A DNA stretch of 64,000 bases from contig JBKJPX010000030.1 of the NCBI GenBank assembly GCA_046594215.1, positions 62,001 through 126,000 on the forward strand, written 5' to 3'. The notes below the pieces were generated by a model that was not told the origin of the DNA, made no database searches, and was given only the letters and a program-made list of their open reading frames with translations. This stretch comes from Panacagrimonas sp046594215 (GTDB lineage Bacteria > Pseudomonadota > Gammaproteobacteria > Nevskiales > Nevskiaceae). The position numbers and the translations under genes were made by a program. Numbering within the stretch: the first letter of the stretch is position 1; each line of letters opens with the position of its first letter. Shown here in pieces: positions 37,001-44,396 of the stretch.

Positions 37001-37150
37001 GAGCGAGCACTCATCGGTGATCGCCAGTGCGCTGTAGCCGAGCGCTCCGGCCTGCTCGAACAGCTCTTCCGCCTGGGAGGCACCGCGCTGGAACGAGAAG
37101 CACGACAGGCAGTGCAACTCCGCGTAGGCCGGCGCGCTCAAGACCACCAC
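34061..37150 (-). CDS. dnaE2: Error-prone DNA polymerase DnaE2 (ImuC)
   Basis: A C-family polymerase for translesion synthesis, the catalytic member of the ImuA-ImuB-DnaE2 mutasome. The 1029-residue length is that of DnaE2 (DnaE1 is about 1160). It has the N-terminal PHP domain starting YAELHCLSCFSFQRGASQAE, the polymerase core with the metal site PPDIDVDFEHQRREE and a third aspartate in LGLLKVDVLALGML, the thumb/fingers GSYGFPESHAASFALLAYAS, and an OB-fold near the C-terminus (GTVFMTLEDETGSHNLIVW). Its start overlaps the end of imuB by 13 bp. It is the fifth gene of the LexA-controlled operon. Confidence 0.97.
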   Translation of the reverse strand: MVVLSAPAYAELHCLSCFSFQRGASQAEELFEQAGALGYSALAITDECSLAGIVRAHEASVKHGLKLIVGCEVEIEDGPKLVLLVTDKAAYEAMSCLITHARRRSKKGGYRLLREDFALHPQSTLAVWIPDAAACADHAAWVRDTFAERAWIGVELHRGPGDRRRLNQLRRLGERFGLPLVASGDVRYHVRERRPLHDVMTATLHGLPISECGYRLLPNGERHLHSLEELRQIYPPDLLDQTLRIAERCTFGMKEIKYQYPGELVPQGHTPTSWLRQLTEKGMRERWPEGAKPAVLDQIEKELQLIAGLEYEAFFLTVHDIVKKARELEILCQGRGSAANSAVCFALGITSVTPEEGNLLFERFLSKERNEPPDIDVDFEHQRREEIIQYVFAKYGRDRAAIAATVIHYRKKRAIRDVGKALGLAPDQIDAFSKSLAWWDRKEALPDRLVELGFDPGAPVIRNWLDLVGQLVGMPRHLSQHVGGFVISNGPVSRLVPVENASMKDRTIIQWDKDDLGSLGLLKVDVLALGMLSSLRRSFEMVSTIRNQPFGLADVPREDKPTYDMICKAKTVGVFQIESRAQMSMLPRLKPRKFYDLVVQVAIVRPGPIQGGMVHPYLKARQRLEKNPDVDFRIPPRLHKALSRTLGVPLFQEQVMQIAIDGADFSPGEADQVRRSMAAWKRNGGLEHFREKLLSGMAKNGLDAAFAKSVYQMVLGFGSYGFPESHAASFALLAYASSWLKCHEPAAFFAGLLNSQPMGFYAPAQLVQEARRSGVTLLPADITASAWDCTLDDRTTMRLGLRIVAGLPEEAARRIEQARAVAAFADLEDLVHRARLDARERRLLADADALRTLTGHRHQARWAALGAERLPGMLAGHAAREAQLDLLQPPREGQEIVADYASTGLTLRRHPVSLLRTKLAGLGICSSAEVDRMRDGQRLRVAGLVINRQRPQTANGTVFMTLEDETGSHNLIVWASVIESQRVPALRASFLIVSGELQKQQGVTHIVAHRFHDRSHWLGELVTSSRDFH

Positions 37151-38559
37151 CCATGCAGGTACCAGGAACCCTGGACAAGATCGCGGTACGCCCAGACGCG
37201 TCCGCCGTTGATGTTGAGCGTGACGTAGTCGCGCCGGATCTCATGCCCGTCCCACCAGCCGGATTCGATGCGCTCGAACGCGGTGTGTTCCGGTATCTCG
37301 GGTGCCGGCATCGGCCAGGGCTCCGAAGCCAGGAAGCTCGGACGCGCCGGCGCTGAAAAGGCGGATGCGTCCTGTGGTTTTCCTGCGGGGATAGCGCGTC
37401 GCATCGCGAACTCGGGCCGATGGTCGGCGACGGCCTCTGGCGTCCACACTCTTTCTTCGCCCAGCCGGGCACGTATGCGTTCGATGGCCGCCGCCCAGGC
37501 TTGCGATTGCCCCGCCCGCGCATCGAACAGGTCGTTCTGCGGCACGGAAGCTTCCGCGAAATCCTCCGCCATCAGCACCAGCTCGCGTGCGGGCAGCGGC
37601 AGTCCGTCGCGCTCGAGACGCTCGTGCAAGGCATCGAAGATGCGCTTGGCATCGCGATGCGGATCGACGAACTGCGCGTGAACACGCGTTTCGCGCGCGC
37701 CCGCATGCATCACGGCCAGGGTCACGCCGCGCAGTCCGCGGTCACGCGCGCGAAGGTAGGACTGCAGCTCGCTACACAATCGCTTGAGCGGAAACTGCAG
37801 GCGTTCGACTTCCTCGATCTCCGCGCTCAACTCGAAGCGGCGGCGAAAGGTCTCGGGGGGCACGAGCGTGTCGCAGGGCTCGGGTGCGTGACCGAGCAGG
37901 CGGTCGAGTTCGAGTCGGTAGGCCGCGCCAAAACGTTTCGAGAACGCATCACGAGGAACGGCGAACAGATCGCCCAGCTGGCGGAAGCCGACGCCTGACA
38001 GCGAGTGCAGCAACTCGCCCGGCCAGTGCAGGGAAGAAAGCGGCAACTTCTCCAGGCATGCACAAAGCGTTTTCGAATCCGTGATCGGATCGAGGTGTCC
38101 CGCGCAGGCAAGCAGGGCAGCACCCGAGCGCGTGGGTGCGATCCCGATCTGCGCCGCGTGTCCGAGTTCCAGCAACTCGGTACACAGGGTTTTGCACAAC
38201 GTGTCGAGTCCACCGAACAACGCGAGGCTGTGTCCGATCTCCACCCAAAGCAACGCGCGCGGACTACGACCGGGTTCTGCGAGATCCTGGATCTCGGCCG
38301 TGACCGGCTGCCCGAAGCGGTAGATCCAGTACGCCAGGCTGCGCAGCGCCTCCTGCTCCGCGCCGGGACGTCGCACCTGTACTTTCAGATCGGGATACAG
38401 CGACAGCGCGCGAGAAAGCGGCGTTCCCGCCGCGCAATCCGGCGTTGCCGTGATCAGCCAGCGTTGCGAGCCACGCTGGTCCACCACCGCGCTGCCGGCG
38501 TGCTGGGAACCCAGCGCCGACAGGGGCAGTTGCGGGAGATGGAGGCAGAGCCAGAGCAT
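37138..38559 (-). CDS. imuB: Y-family polymerase-like mutasome protein ImuB
   Basis: A 473-residue relative of DinB/UmuC that has lost the catalytic acidic residues: the palm segment reads RALLWVEIGHSLALFGG where active enzymes have paired Asp/Glu. Known ImuB proteins act as the hub that links DnaE2 to the sliding clamp. A consensus clamp-binding pentapeptide QNDLF is at residues 341-345, preceding the variable C-terminal tail. The order imuA-imuB-dnaE2 and the 19-bp gap to imuA are standard. The protein does not polymerise DNA itself but is essential for SOS mutagenesis in other species. Confidence 0.95.
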   Translation of the reverse strand: MLWLCLHLPQLPLSALGSQHAGSAVVDQRGSQRWLITATPDCAAGTPLSRALSLYPDLKVQVRRPGAEQEALRSLAYWIYRFGQPVTAEIQDLAEPGRSPRALLWVEIGHSLALFGGLDTLCKTLCTELLELGHAAQIGIAPTRSGAALLACAGHLDPITDSKTLCACLEKLPLSSLHWPGELLHSLSGVGFRQLGDLFAVPRDAFSKRFGAAYRLELDRLLGHAPEPCDTLVPPETFRRRFELSAEIEEVERLQFPLKRLCSELQSYLRARDRGLRGVTLAVMHAGARETRVHAQFVDPHRDAKRIFDALHERLERDGLPLPARELVLMAEDFAEASVPQNDLFDARAGQSQAWAAAIERIRARLGEERVWTPEAVADHRPEFAMRRAIPAGKPQDASAFSAPARPSFLASEPWPMPAPEIPEHTAFERIESGWWDGHEIRRDYVTLNINGGRVWAYRDLVQGSWYLHGWWS

Positions 38560-38578
38560 TGCGTGCGCGCAGACAGAC

Positions 38579-39313
38579 TCATGCCGAGATCCGCATCACG
38601 GTGTCCGAGTGCAGCGAAGTGGGTGCGGACGCCGCCCCCGCCTCCCGCACCCGCTGCTGCGCAGGCACCGTGTCGGCGTGGGTCCGTAGAGGGAGCGGCA
38701 AAGGCCGTGCGCCGCGACACTTCAGCACCTCGACCTGCGGTGCCTCGTTCTGTCGCCACATGCGCAGCCGCAACGCGCTGGGCGTGGACTCCGCGGCGTA
38801 GCGATCGGATCGATAGAGCACAACGCAACTGTCGTTCTCCTCGGCCGCGAGCTGAAGACGACGCAGCGCGTGCGCGTCGGCGTTCTCGATCCACAGCAAC
38901 ACGGCTCCGGCCGCGGCGCGCAGCAACTGCTCGGCCGCCCACAACGCGTTCTGCTCGCTGTCGCGCTCCACGCGATCCACCACGAGCAGCCTTGAGAGCT
39001 GCACGCCAGCAGCGGCCAGGCGCGGTGCATACGGCAGCATCGGCGGGGCGACAAACGCGACCGGACGCCCGGCCTGCGTGAGCCGGGCAATCAACGGCAG
39101 CGCGAGGCTCAGCTCACCGACGCCGAGTTGCGCGTGCAGCACCTCGCTCACCGCGCCCAGCGGCCAACCGCCGCCGGGCAGCGCGCGGTCCAGCACTTCG
39201 AAGCCCGTGGGCTCGGTGCGGATCTGCGCCTGTTCGGTGGCACGCCAGACCTTCGGGCCCAGCAGGGCGCGCGGATCGAGGCGATCTACGCGTGCGGGAA
39301 GTGCGGATTCCAT
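38579..39313 (-). CDS. imuA: Translesion synthesis-associated protein ImuA
   Basis: A 244-residue RecA/SulA-like protein. The opening after the N-terminus PTGFEVLDRALPGGGWPLGA matches ImuA proteins, with GGGWPLG at the position of a degenerate P-loop. In other bacteria ImuA is needed with ImuB and DnaE2 for damage-induced mutagenesis. Its start overlaps the end of the VOC gene by 28 bp, so it is coupled to it. The last 40 residues are basic and low-complexity. Confidence 0.93.
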   Translation of the reverse strand: MESALPARVDRLDPRALLGPKVWRATEQAQIRTEPTGFEVLDRALPGGGWPLGAVSEVLHAQLGVGELSLALPLIARLTQAGRPVAFVAPPMLPYAPRLAAAGVQLSRLLVVDRVERDSEQNALWAAEQLLRAAAGAVLLWIENADAHALRRLQLAAEENDSCVVLYRSDRYAAESTPSALRLRMWRQNEAPQVEVLKCRGARPLPLPLRTHADTVPAQQRVREAGAASAPTSLHSDTVMRISA

Positions 39314-39690
39314 GCGACTTCCCAGATAAAGCCATCGGGGTCGGCAAAGTAGCCGGAATAGCCACCCCAGAATGCGCGGTGCGGCGGCTTGACGATCTTC
39401 ACCCCGGCGGCGGTCAGTTCCGCCAACAACGCATCGACAGCTTCGATCGAGCCGAGGTTGTGCGCGAGCGAAAATCCTGCGAAGCCGCTGCCCTCGCCTG
39501 AAACGCCCGCATCCTTCGCAAGGTCCTCGTGTGGAAACAGCGACAGCCAGGTTTTCCCCATCTCGAAGAAGCTCACGCCCGCGCCGTCCGGCATCGGGAT
39601 GCGCGGCAGCTTGAGCACATCGGCGTAGAAGCGCGTCGCGCGATCGAAATCGGCGACGCCCAGGGTGATGAAGCTGACGCGAGGTTCCAT
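39286..39690 (-). CDS. VOC (glyoxalase/bleomycin-resistance/dioxygenase) superfamily protein
   Basis: A 134-residue single VOC domain. It opens VSFITLGVADFDRATRFYAD, the typical first beta-alpha unit, and ends GYSGYFADPDGFIWEVAWNP, the usual metal-glutamate end. The family includes glyoxalase I, fosfomycin and bleomycin resistance proteins and many of unknown role; the substrate cannot be told. It lies 9 bp after lexA and overlaps imuA, so it is the second gene of the SOS operon. That placement is unusual and suggests damage-induced expression. Confidence 0.9.
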   Translation of the reverse strand: MEPRVSFITLGVADFDRATRFYADVLKLPRIPMPDGAGVSFFEMGKTWLSLFPHEDLAKDAGVSGEGSGFAGFSLAHNLGSIEAVDALLAELTAAGVKIVKPPHRAFWGGYSGYFADPDGFIWEVAWNPHFPHA

Positions 39691-39699
39691 GTAGCGGGC

Positions 39700-40314
39700 T
39701 CAGTTGCGCGAGAAGCCACCGGTGCGCAGCAGGCCCACCGCGAGTCCTTCGATGTGCAGCGCTTCGCGCGACAGGTCCACGCGGATCGGTTCGAACTCGG
39801 TGTTCTCGGGCAGCAGGCGCACGACGTCGCCGCGCCGTTCGAAGCGCTTCACCGTGACCTCGTCGCCGATGCGGGCGACGACGACCTGTCCGTTGCGTGC
39901 CGTGGCCTGGCGATGCACCGCGAGCAGGTCACCATCGCGGATGCCGATGTCGCGCATCGATTCGCCGCTGACACGCAGGAGATAGTCGGCGCGCGGCTTG
40001 AACAGATTGGCCTCGACCGGCACGTGGCGCTCGAGATTTTCCAGCGCGAGCAGCGGCGAACCGGCGGCCACGCGGCCGATCAGTGGAAGCTGAAATTGTT
40101 GGGGTACGGCTTCGAGCAGGCGAATCCCACGCGCAGCCCCCGGGACCAGTTCGATCACGCCCTTCTTCGCAAGGGCCTTGAGATGATCGTCCGCCGCGGT
40201 GGGCGAGGCGAAGCCGAATTCGGTCACGATCTCCGCGCGCGTGGGCGGTGCGCCGCGGTTCTCGAGAGAACTGCGGATGAACGCGAGGATGTCGGTCTGG
40301 CGGGGGGTGAGCAT
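39700..40314 (-). CDS. lexA: LexA repressor
   Basis: The SOS repressor and self-cleaving peptidase. The 204-residue protein (start LTPRQTDILAFIRSSLENRG) has the winged helix DNA-binding domain (1-65), the Ala-Gly cleavage site in GRVAAGSP (A84-G85), the catalytic serine S119 in SGESMRDIGI and the lysine K156 in VTVKRFER, the same numbering as E. coli LexA. A perfect LexA box overlaps its promoter, so it represses itself and the VOC-imuA-imuB-dnaE2 genes that follow. ATG 40314 is chosen over a longer frame because that extension would cover the operator. Confidence 0.97.
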   Translation of the reverse strand: MLTPRQTDILAFIRSSLENRGAPPTRAEIVTEFGFASPTAADDHLKALAKKGVIELVPGAARGIRLLEAVPQQFQLPLIGRVAAGSPLLALENLERHVPVEANLFKPRADYLLRVSGESMRDIGIRDGDLLAVHRQATARNGQVVVARIGDEVTVKRFERRGDVVRLLPENTEFEPIRVDLSREALHIEGLAVGLLRTGGFSRN

Positions 40315-40332
40315 GGGACCTGCCGAGGAGTC

Positions 40333-40374
40333 ACTGTACGCATATACAGTAGTCCGACCAGCGTCCCGATCCAA
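40333..40374 (-). promoter_or_regulatory. lexA promoter with LexA (SOS) box
   Basis: The sequence 40334-40349 reads CTGTACGCATATACAG, a perfect CTGT-N8-ACAG box extended to an 18-bp near palindrome by flanking A/T. On the minus strand a -35 TTGGAT (40369-40374) and a -10 TACTGT (40346-40351) are 17 bp apart, so the box covers the -10 and repression by occlusion is expected. It lies 19 bp before the lexA start. Confidence 0.92.
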
Positions 40375-40406
40375 GCCCCCAGCCCGGGATTTTTTCTAAT
40401 CCGTCC

Positions 40407-41921
40407 TCAGGCGGCGCTATACCGGTTCTTGATCAAGCGCTTGAGCAGCTTCCCACTAGGCAACCGCGGCAGCTCCTGGTCGAACTCCACGCGACGCGGA
40501 CACTTGAAGTGCGCGATGGACGCACGGCAGAACTCGATCAGCTCGGCCTTCAGCGCCTCGCTCGCATCGCCCGCCTCGCGCAGCTGCACCGCGGCCAGCA
40601 CTTCCTCGCCCAGTTCCGGGTGCGGCACGCCGATCACCGCAACATCCATCACCGCGGGATGGCCGATGAGGACGTTCTCCACTTCCTGCGGATACACGTT
40701 CACGCCGCCGGAAATGATCATGAAGGCCTTGCGGTCCGTCAGGTACAGGAAGCCGTCCGGGTCGAGATACCCGATGTCGCCGAGCGTGCTCCAGCCCTGC
40801 GCGTTGTAGGCGCCGCGCGTCTTCTCCGGGTCCTTGAAGTATTCGAAGGGCGGCATGCCGGAGAAGTAGACCGCGCCGGTCTCGCCCTGCGGCAACTCAT
40901 TGCCCTCGTCGTCGCAGACGTGCGCGACGCCGAGCACGGCCTTGCCGACCGAACCCGGGTGCGTGAGCCACTCGCCGGGCGCGACGGCGCACAGGCCGTT
41001 GACCTCGCTGCCGCCGTAGTACTCGTAGAGGATCGGACCCCACCACGCGAACATCGCGCGCTTGACCTCGGGCGGACAGGGCGCGGCGGCGTGCACCGCC
41101 ATCTTCAGGCTCGACACGTCGTGCGCCTTCCGCTCTTCCTCCGGCAGCTTGAGCATGCGCACGAACATCGTCGGCACGAACTGCCCGTGCGTGATCTTGT
41201 GCTGCGCGACCAGGCGCAGCGCATCGGCTGCGTCGAAGTGCGTCATGCAGATCACGTGGCCGCCGGCACGCAGGATCGCCATGCACCAGCCCAGCGGCGC
41301 GGCGTGGTACATGGGTGCCGGCGAGAGATAGTGGGTGGTGCCATCGACGCCGTAATACGCGGCCAGGAACTTGTCGAGCGGCGCTGGCGTACCGAAGGGC
41401 CGGCCGTCGAGCGCTCGCTTGATTCCCTTGGGCTTTCCGGTGGTGCCGGAGGAATAGAACATCACCAGGCCTTCGGCGGGCTCGTGCGTCACGGTGACCG
41501 TTGACGAGGTCTCCATCGCCGCGCGCACCGAATCCCAGTCCGCGTCGTCGACGTTGATCGTGCGCGTGCAGCGGCTGCCTTCGGCGGCGCGGGCCGCGGT
41601 CTGCCGGTGCGCCGCCGAGGTGATCATCACGGAGGACTCGGAGTCGGCCACGATGTACGCGACCTCGTCCGGCTTCAGGTGCCAGTTGATCGGCGTGTAG
41701 TACAGGCCCAGGCGCTGCGCCGCCCAGGCCGCGACGAAATACTCCGGTCGGTTCTCCATGAGGATCGCGATCACGTCGCCGCGCCGCAGCCCGAGCCCGT
41801 GGAGCTGGTTGGCCAGGGCGATCGAGGCACGGTCGAGCTCACCGAAGCTCAGGCGGCGGCCGTCGCTCATCGTGATGGCGGGATCGGTCGGGCGCTGCTG
41901 GGCGTGGAGCGAGATGTGCAT
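40407..41921 (-). CDS. Acyl-CoA synthetase (AMP-forming)
   Basis: A ligase of the ANL superfamily that activates a carboxylic acid with ATP and CoA. The chosen start HISLHAQQRPTDPAITMSDG gives 504 residues. Visible motifs are the P-loop YSSGTTGKPKGI, the aromatic/acyl site YEYYGGSEVNG, the hinge STLGDIGYLDPDGFLYLTDR and the C-terminal lysine in LPRLPSGKLLKR. The FadD13/long- or medium-chain group is likely but the acid is unknown. The frame is open 82 codons upstream with poor-quality sequence. It lies directly before the lexA promoter on the same strand and could supply acyl-CoA to the reductase and WS/DGAT in this window. Confidence 0.92.
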   Translation of the reverse strand: MHISLHAQQRPTDPAITMSDGRRLSFGELDRASIALANQLHGLGLRRGDVIAILMENRPEYFVAAWAAQRLGLYYTPINWHLKPDEVAYIVADSESSVMITSAAHRQTAARAAEGSRCTRTINVDDADWDSVRAAMETSSTVTVTHEPAEGLVMFYSSGTTGKPKGIKRALDGRPFGTPAPLDKFLAAYYGVDGTTHYLSPAPMYHAAPLGWCMAILRAGGHVICMTHFDAADALRLVAQHKITHGQFVPTMFVRMLKLPEEERKAHDVSSLKMAVHAAAPCPPEVKRAMFAWWGPILYEYYGGSEVNGLCAVAPGEWLTHPGSVGKAVLGVAHVCDDEGNELPQGETGAVYFSGMPPFEYFKDPEKTRGAYNAQGWSTLGDIGYLDPDGFLYLTDRKAFMIISGGVNVYPQEVENVLIGHPAVMDVAVIGVPHPELGEEVLAAVQLREAGDASEALKAELIEFCRASIAHFKCPRRVEFDQELPRLPSGKLLKRLIKNRYSAA

Positions 41922-42084
41922 CGGTGGAGTCAGACCCTTGAACGTGTTGGGCAGGAAGCGGAGCAGGAGCGAACCGTAGCCCGGACCCAGCGGCTGTGAA
42001 AAATAGACGGGGTTACCGGGCCTCCGCAAACCGGCCTGGGGAGGGTCTATTGGGGGCTCTGTAGACCGCCCTGAATGTAAAAGC

Positions 42085-42879
42085 TCAGGCTTCCAGCAGC
42101 ACGGCCTGCAGCGCCTCGCGGCGTTCCGTCGTGAGCGCGCACTCCTGTTCGAGATAGCGCTCGACACCGCCGTATTTCCCGCTCAGCGTTTCGTAGGCGG
42201 CCTCGAGGAATTCGGGCCGCACGGACGCCAGCACGCGCAGCGCGCTCTCGGCGTGCCGGGGCAGAGTGTCCACGTGCAGCACCAACCGCAGCCGCGAACT
42301 GATGAGGCGCTCGAAGCTGTAGCGTCCCTCGGTCGCCATGTAGTCCTGCACGATCGTCTGACGGGGCACGCCCAGCGCTGCGAGCAGCATGGCCGACACG
42401 AAGCCGGTGCGATCCTTGCCAGCCGCGCAGTGCACGAGCACCGCGCGTGCACCCGGCTTGACCAAGTGTTCGAACAGCGCGCGCAGGTCGCCCACGTAGC
42501 TCTCCGGCATGCGGCGATAGTTCTCGGCCAGCGCCTCGTGCGCGCGGACGCTGTCGAACGCCGGATCGGCCAGCTTGCGGCTCCACTTGTCCGGCTGTAC
42601 GGCCGAGAGCCCGGAACCCAGGTCCAGCGCCAGCAGCTCGAACGGCGCGTCCTTCGGCCAGTCGTTGGACATGCGGCGGCGTTCGCCGGGACTGCGCAGG
42701 TCGCAGACCAGGCCGATGTCCAGGCTTGCGAGCGTGGCGAGGTCGCGCTCGCTCATCTCGAGCAGGAGTTCGGAACGGAACAGGCGACCGCGGCGCACGC
42801 GGCGGCCGTCGCTGGTGGCGTGGCCTCCGAAATCTCGAAAATTCGGCGCGCTCTCGAGCAGGATCTGGTGGGGCGTCAT
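42085..42879 (-). CDS. Tyrosine/serine protein phosphatase (dual-specificity-like)
   Basis: A 264-residue phosphatase. The active-site loop HCAAGKDRTG has the Cx5R signature with the K-D insertion found in bacterial LipA/MptpB-type phosphatases that act on phosphotyrosine, phosphoserine or phosphoinositides. The N-terminus APNFRDFGGHATSDGRRVRR is also typical of that family, as is the LRSPGERR segment. No secretion signal was seen. It is divergent from the WS/DGAT gene with a 118-bp gap. Confidence 0.9.
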   Translation of the reverse strand: MTPHQILLESAPNFRDFGGHATSDGRRVRRGRLFRSELLLEMSERDLATLASLDIGLVCDLRSPGERRRMSNDWPKDAPFELLALDLGSGLSAVQPDKWSRKLADPAFDSVRAHEALAENYRRMPESYVGDLRALFEHLVKPGARAVLVHCAAGKDRTGFVSAMLLAALGVPRQTIVQDYMATEGRYSFERLISSRLRLVLHVDTLPRHAESALRVLASVRPEFLEAAYETLSGKYGGVERYLEQECALTTERREALQAVLLEA

Positions 42880-42997
42880 GGGCGAAGTTTAACGGGCCAC
42901 GGCGGCTAGTCGGCGCGCAGAGGGAAGCGGATAGACTGGCCACAAACCGGCGCCGCCCAGACGCACCGGACACGAGCGCATGCCTGCGGAGACCTCG

Positions 42998-44347
42998 ATG
43001 CGACGACTTTCGCCCACCGATGTTGCCTTCCTGTTGCTCGAGCGGCGCCACCAGCCGCTGCATGTGGGTGCCCTGTCGCTGTTCACGCCACCCGCCGGAT
43101 CGCCGCCGGATTTCGCCGCGAAGCTCGCGGCCCAGCTGGCCGAGTCGAGCTCGGTCGCCCCACCCTTCGATCGCCGGCCGCTGTCGCGGCTGGGCGTCTT
43201 CTACTGGGAGGACGATCCGCACTTCGACCTTGCGCATCATTTCGTGCACATGGCCCTGCCCAAGCCGGGCCGCATCCGCGAGCTGCTGGCCATGGTCTCG
43301 CGCGTGCACAGCGCGCACCTGGACCGCGCCTACCCGCTATGGCGCGTGTACCTGATCGAGGGGCTTGAGGACGGGCGCATCGCCACCTACATGAAGATCC
43401 ACCACTCCGTCGTGGACGGGGTGTCCGGAATCCGGCTGTTCATGAAGTCGATGTCCCCCGACGCGATCGAATCCGCCGGCATGCCGCCGACCTGGGAGAT
43501 CGGCAGTGGCCACCGGCCCACGCCGGTGCTGCGCGAAGCCATTCGCAAGATCGACCGCCTGCGCGCGGCTGCGGTCTCTGCGCCCAAGGTGCTGCGCGAA
43601 CTGCGGCAGACCTACCGCGACGCGCGTTCGCACAACCCCGACGTCGTCACCTCCTTGCGCGCGCCGCGCAGCATCCTGAATCAGAAGATCACGGCCTCGC
43701 GTCGCTTCGCCGCGCAGTCGTACTCGACCGCGCGCATGCGCGCGGTCGCCAAGACGCTCGAGGGCACGCTCAACGACGTGGTCATGGCGATGTGCGCGGG
43801 CGCCCTGCGTCGCTACCTGTCGAGCCTCAACGCCCTGCCTGACAAGCCGCTGGTCGCCGGCGTGCCCGTGTCGCTGCACCGCGACCGCGATAACGCCGAG
43901 CCCGGCAACGCCGTCACCTTCATGCTCGCGACCCTGGCGACGGACATTGCCGATCCGGTGAAGCGCTTCGAGGCCATCAAGGGATCGATGGACTACAACA
44001 AGCAGCGATTCCAGTCGATGAACCAGAACGAGCTGCTGGCCTACGCGGTGGGCCTGCTTGCGCCGGGCTTCGTGAACATGGCGGGCAACTGGGAGCGCAT
44101 GCCCATCAACGTGGTGATCTCTCACGTGCCCGGCCCGCGCACGCCGATGTTCTGGCAGGGCTGCGAACTCGACGGTCTGTATCCGGTTTCGCTGGTCATG
44201 GACGGCATCGCGCTGAACATCACCTTGGTCAGCCGCGCCGAGCAGGTCGACTTTGGTCTCATCGCGTGCCGGCGCACGCTGCCCAGCGTGCAGCGGCTGC
44301 TCGATCACCTCGAGGAAGCACTCGTCGAGCTGGAGCAGGCAGCTTAG
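42998..44347 (+). CDS. Wax ester synthase / diacylglycerol acyltransferase (WS/DGAT family)
   Basis: This joins acyl-CoA to fatty alcohol or diacylglycerol, giving wax esters or triacylglycerol. From ATG 42998 (GGAGA at good distance) the product has 449 residues; an ATG 18 bases upstream is less well supplied. The start RRLSPTDVAFLLLERRHQPL, then PLWRVYLIEGL, the catalytic HHSVVDG (residues 135-141), the NDVVMAMCAGALRRYL segment and the late PGPRTPMFWQGCELDG are family marks. With the acyl-CoA reductase at 28118 the cell could make wax esters de novo; proof is lacking. Some family members have little activity. Confidence 0.92.
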   Translation: MRRLSPTDVAFLLLERRHQPLHVGALSLFTPPAGSPPDFAAKLAAQLAESSSVAPPFDRRPLSRLGVFYWEDDPHFDLAHHFVHMALPKPGRIRELLAMVSRVHSAHLDRAYPLWRVYLIEGLEDGRIATYMKIHHSVVDGVSGIRLFMKSMSPDAIESAGMPPTWEIGSGHRPTPVLREAIRKIDRLRAAAVSAPKVLRELRQTYRDARSHNPDVVTSLRAPRSILNQKITASRRFAAQSYSTARMRAVAKTLEGTLNDVVMAMCAGALRRYLSSLNALPDKPLVAGVPVSLHRDRDNAEPGNAVTFMLATLATDIADPVKRFEAIKGSMDYNKQRFQSMNQNELLAYAVGLLAPGFVNMAGNWERMPINVVISHVPGPRTPMFWQGCELDGLYPVSLVMDGIALNITLVSRAEQVDFGLIACRRTLPSVQRLLDHLEEALVELEQAA

Positions 44348-44353
44348 GAAACG

Positions 44354-44381
44354 TTGACAGCTCGGGCGCTGTCTTTACCAT
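44354..44381 (+). promoter_or_regulatory. Putative sigma-70 promoter of the DUF4124 gene
   Basis: A perfect -35 TTGACA (44354-44359) and TACCAT (44376-44381) are 16 bp apart. The expected start of transcription, near 44388, leaves only a very short leader before the ATG at 44397 and about 20 bases before the one at 44409. Confidence 0.55.
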
Positions 44382-44396
44382 CGATACGTCCACGTG

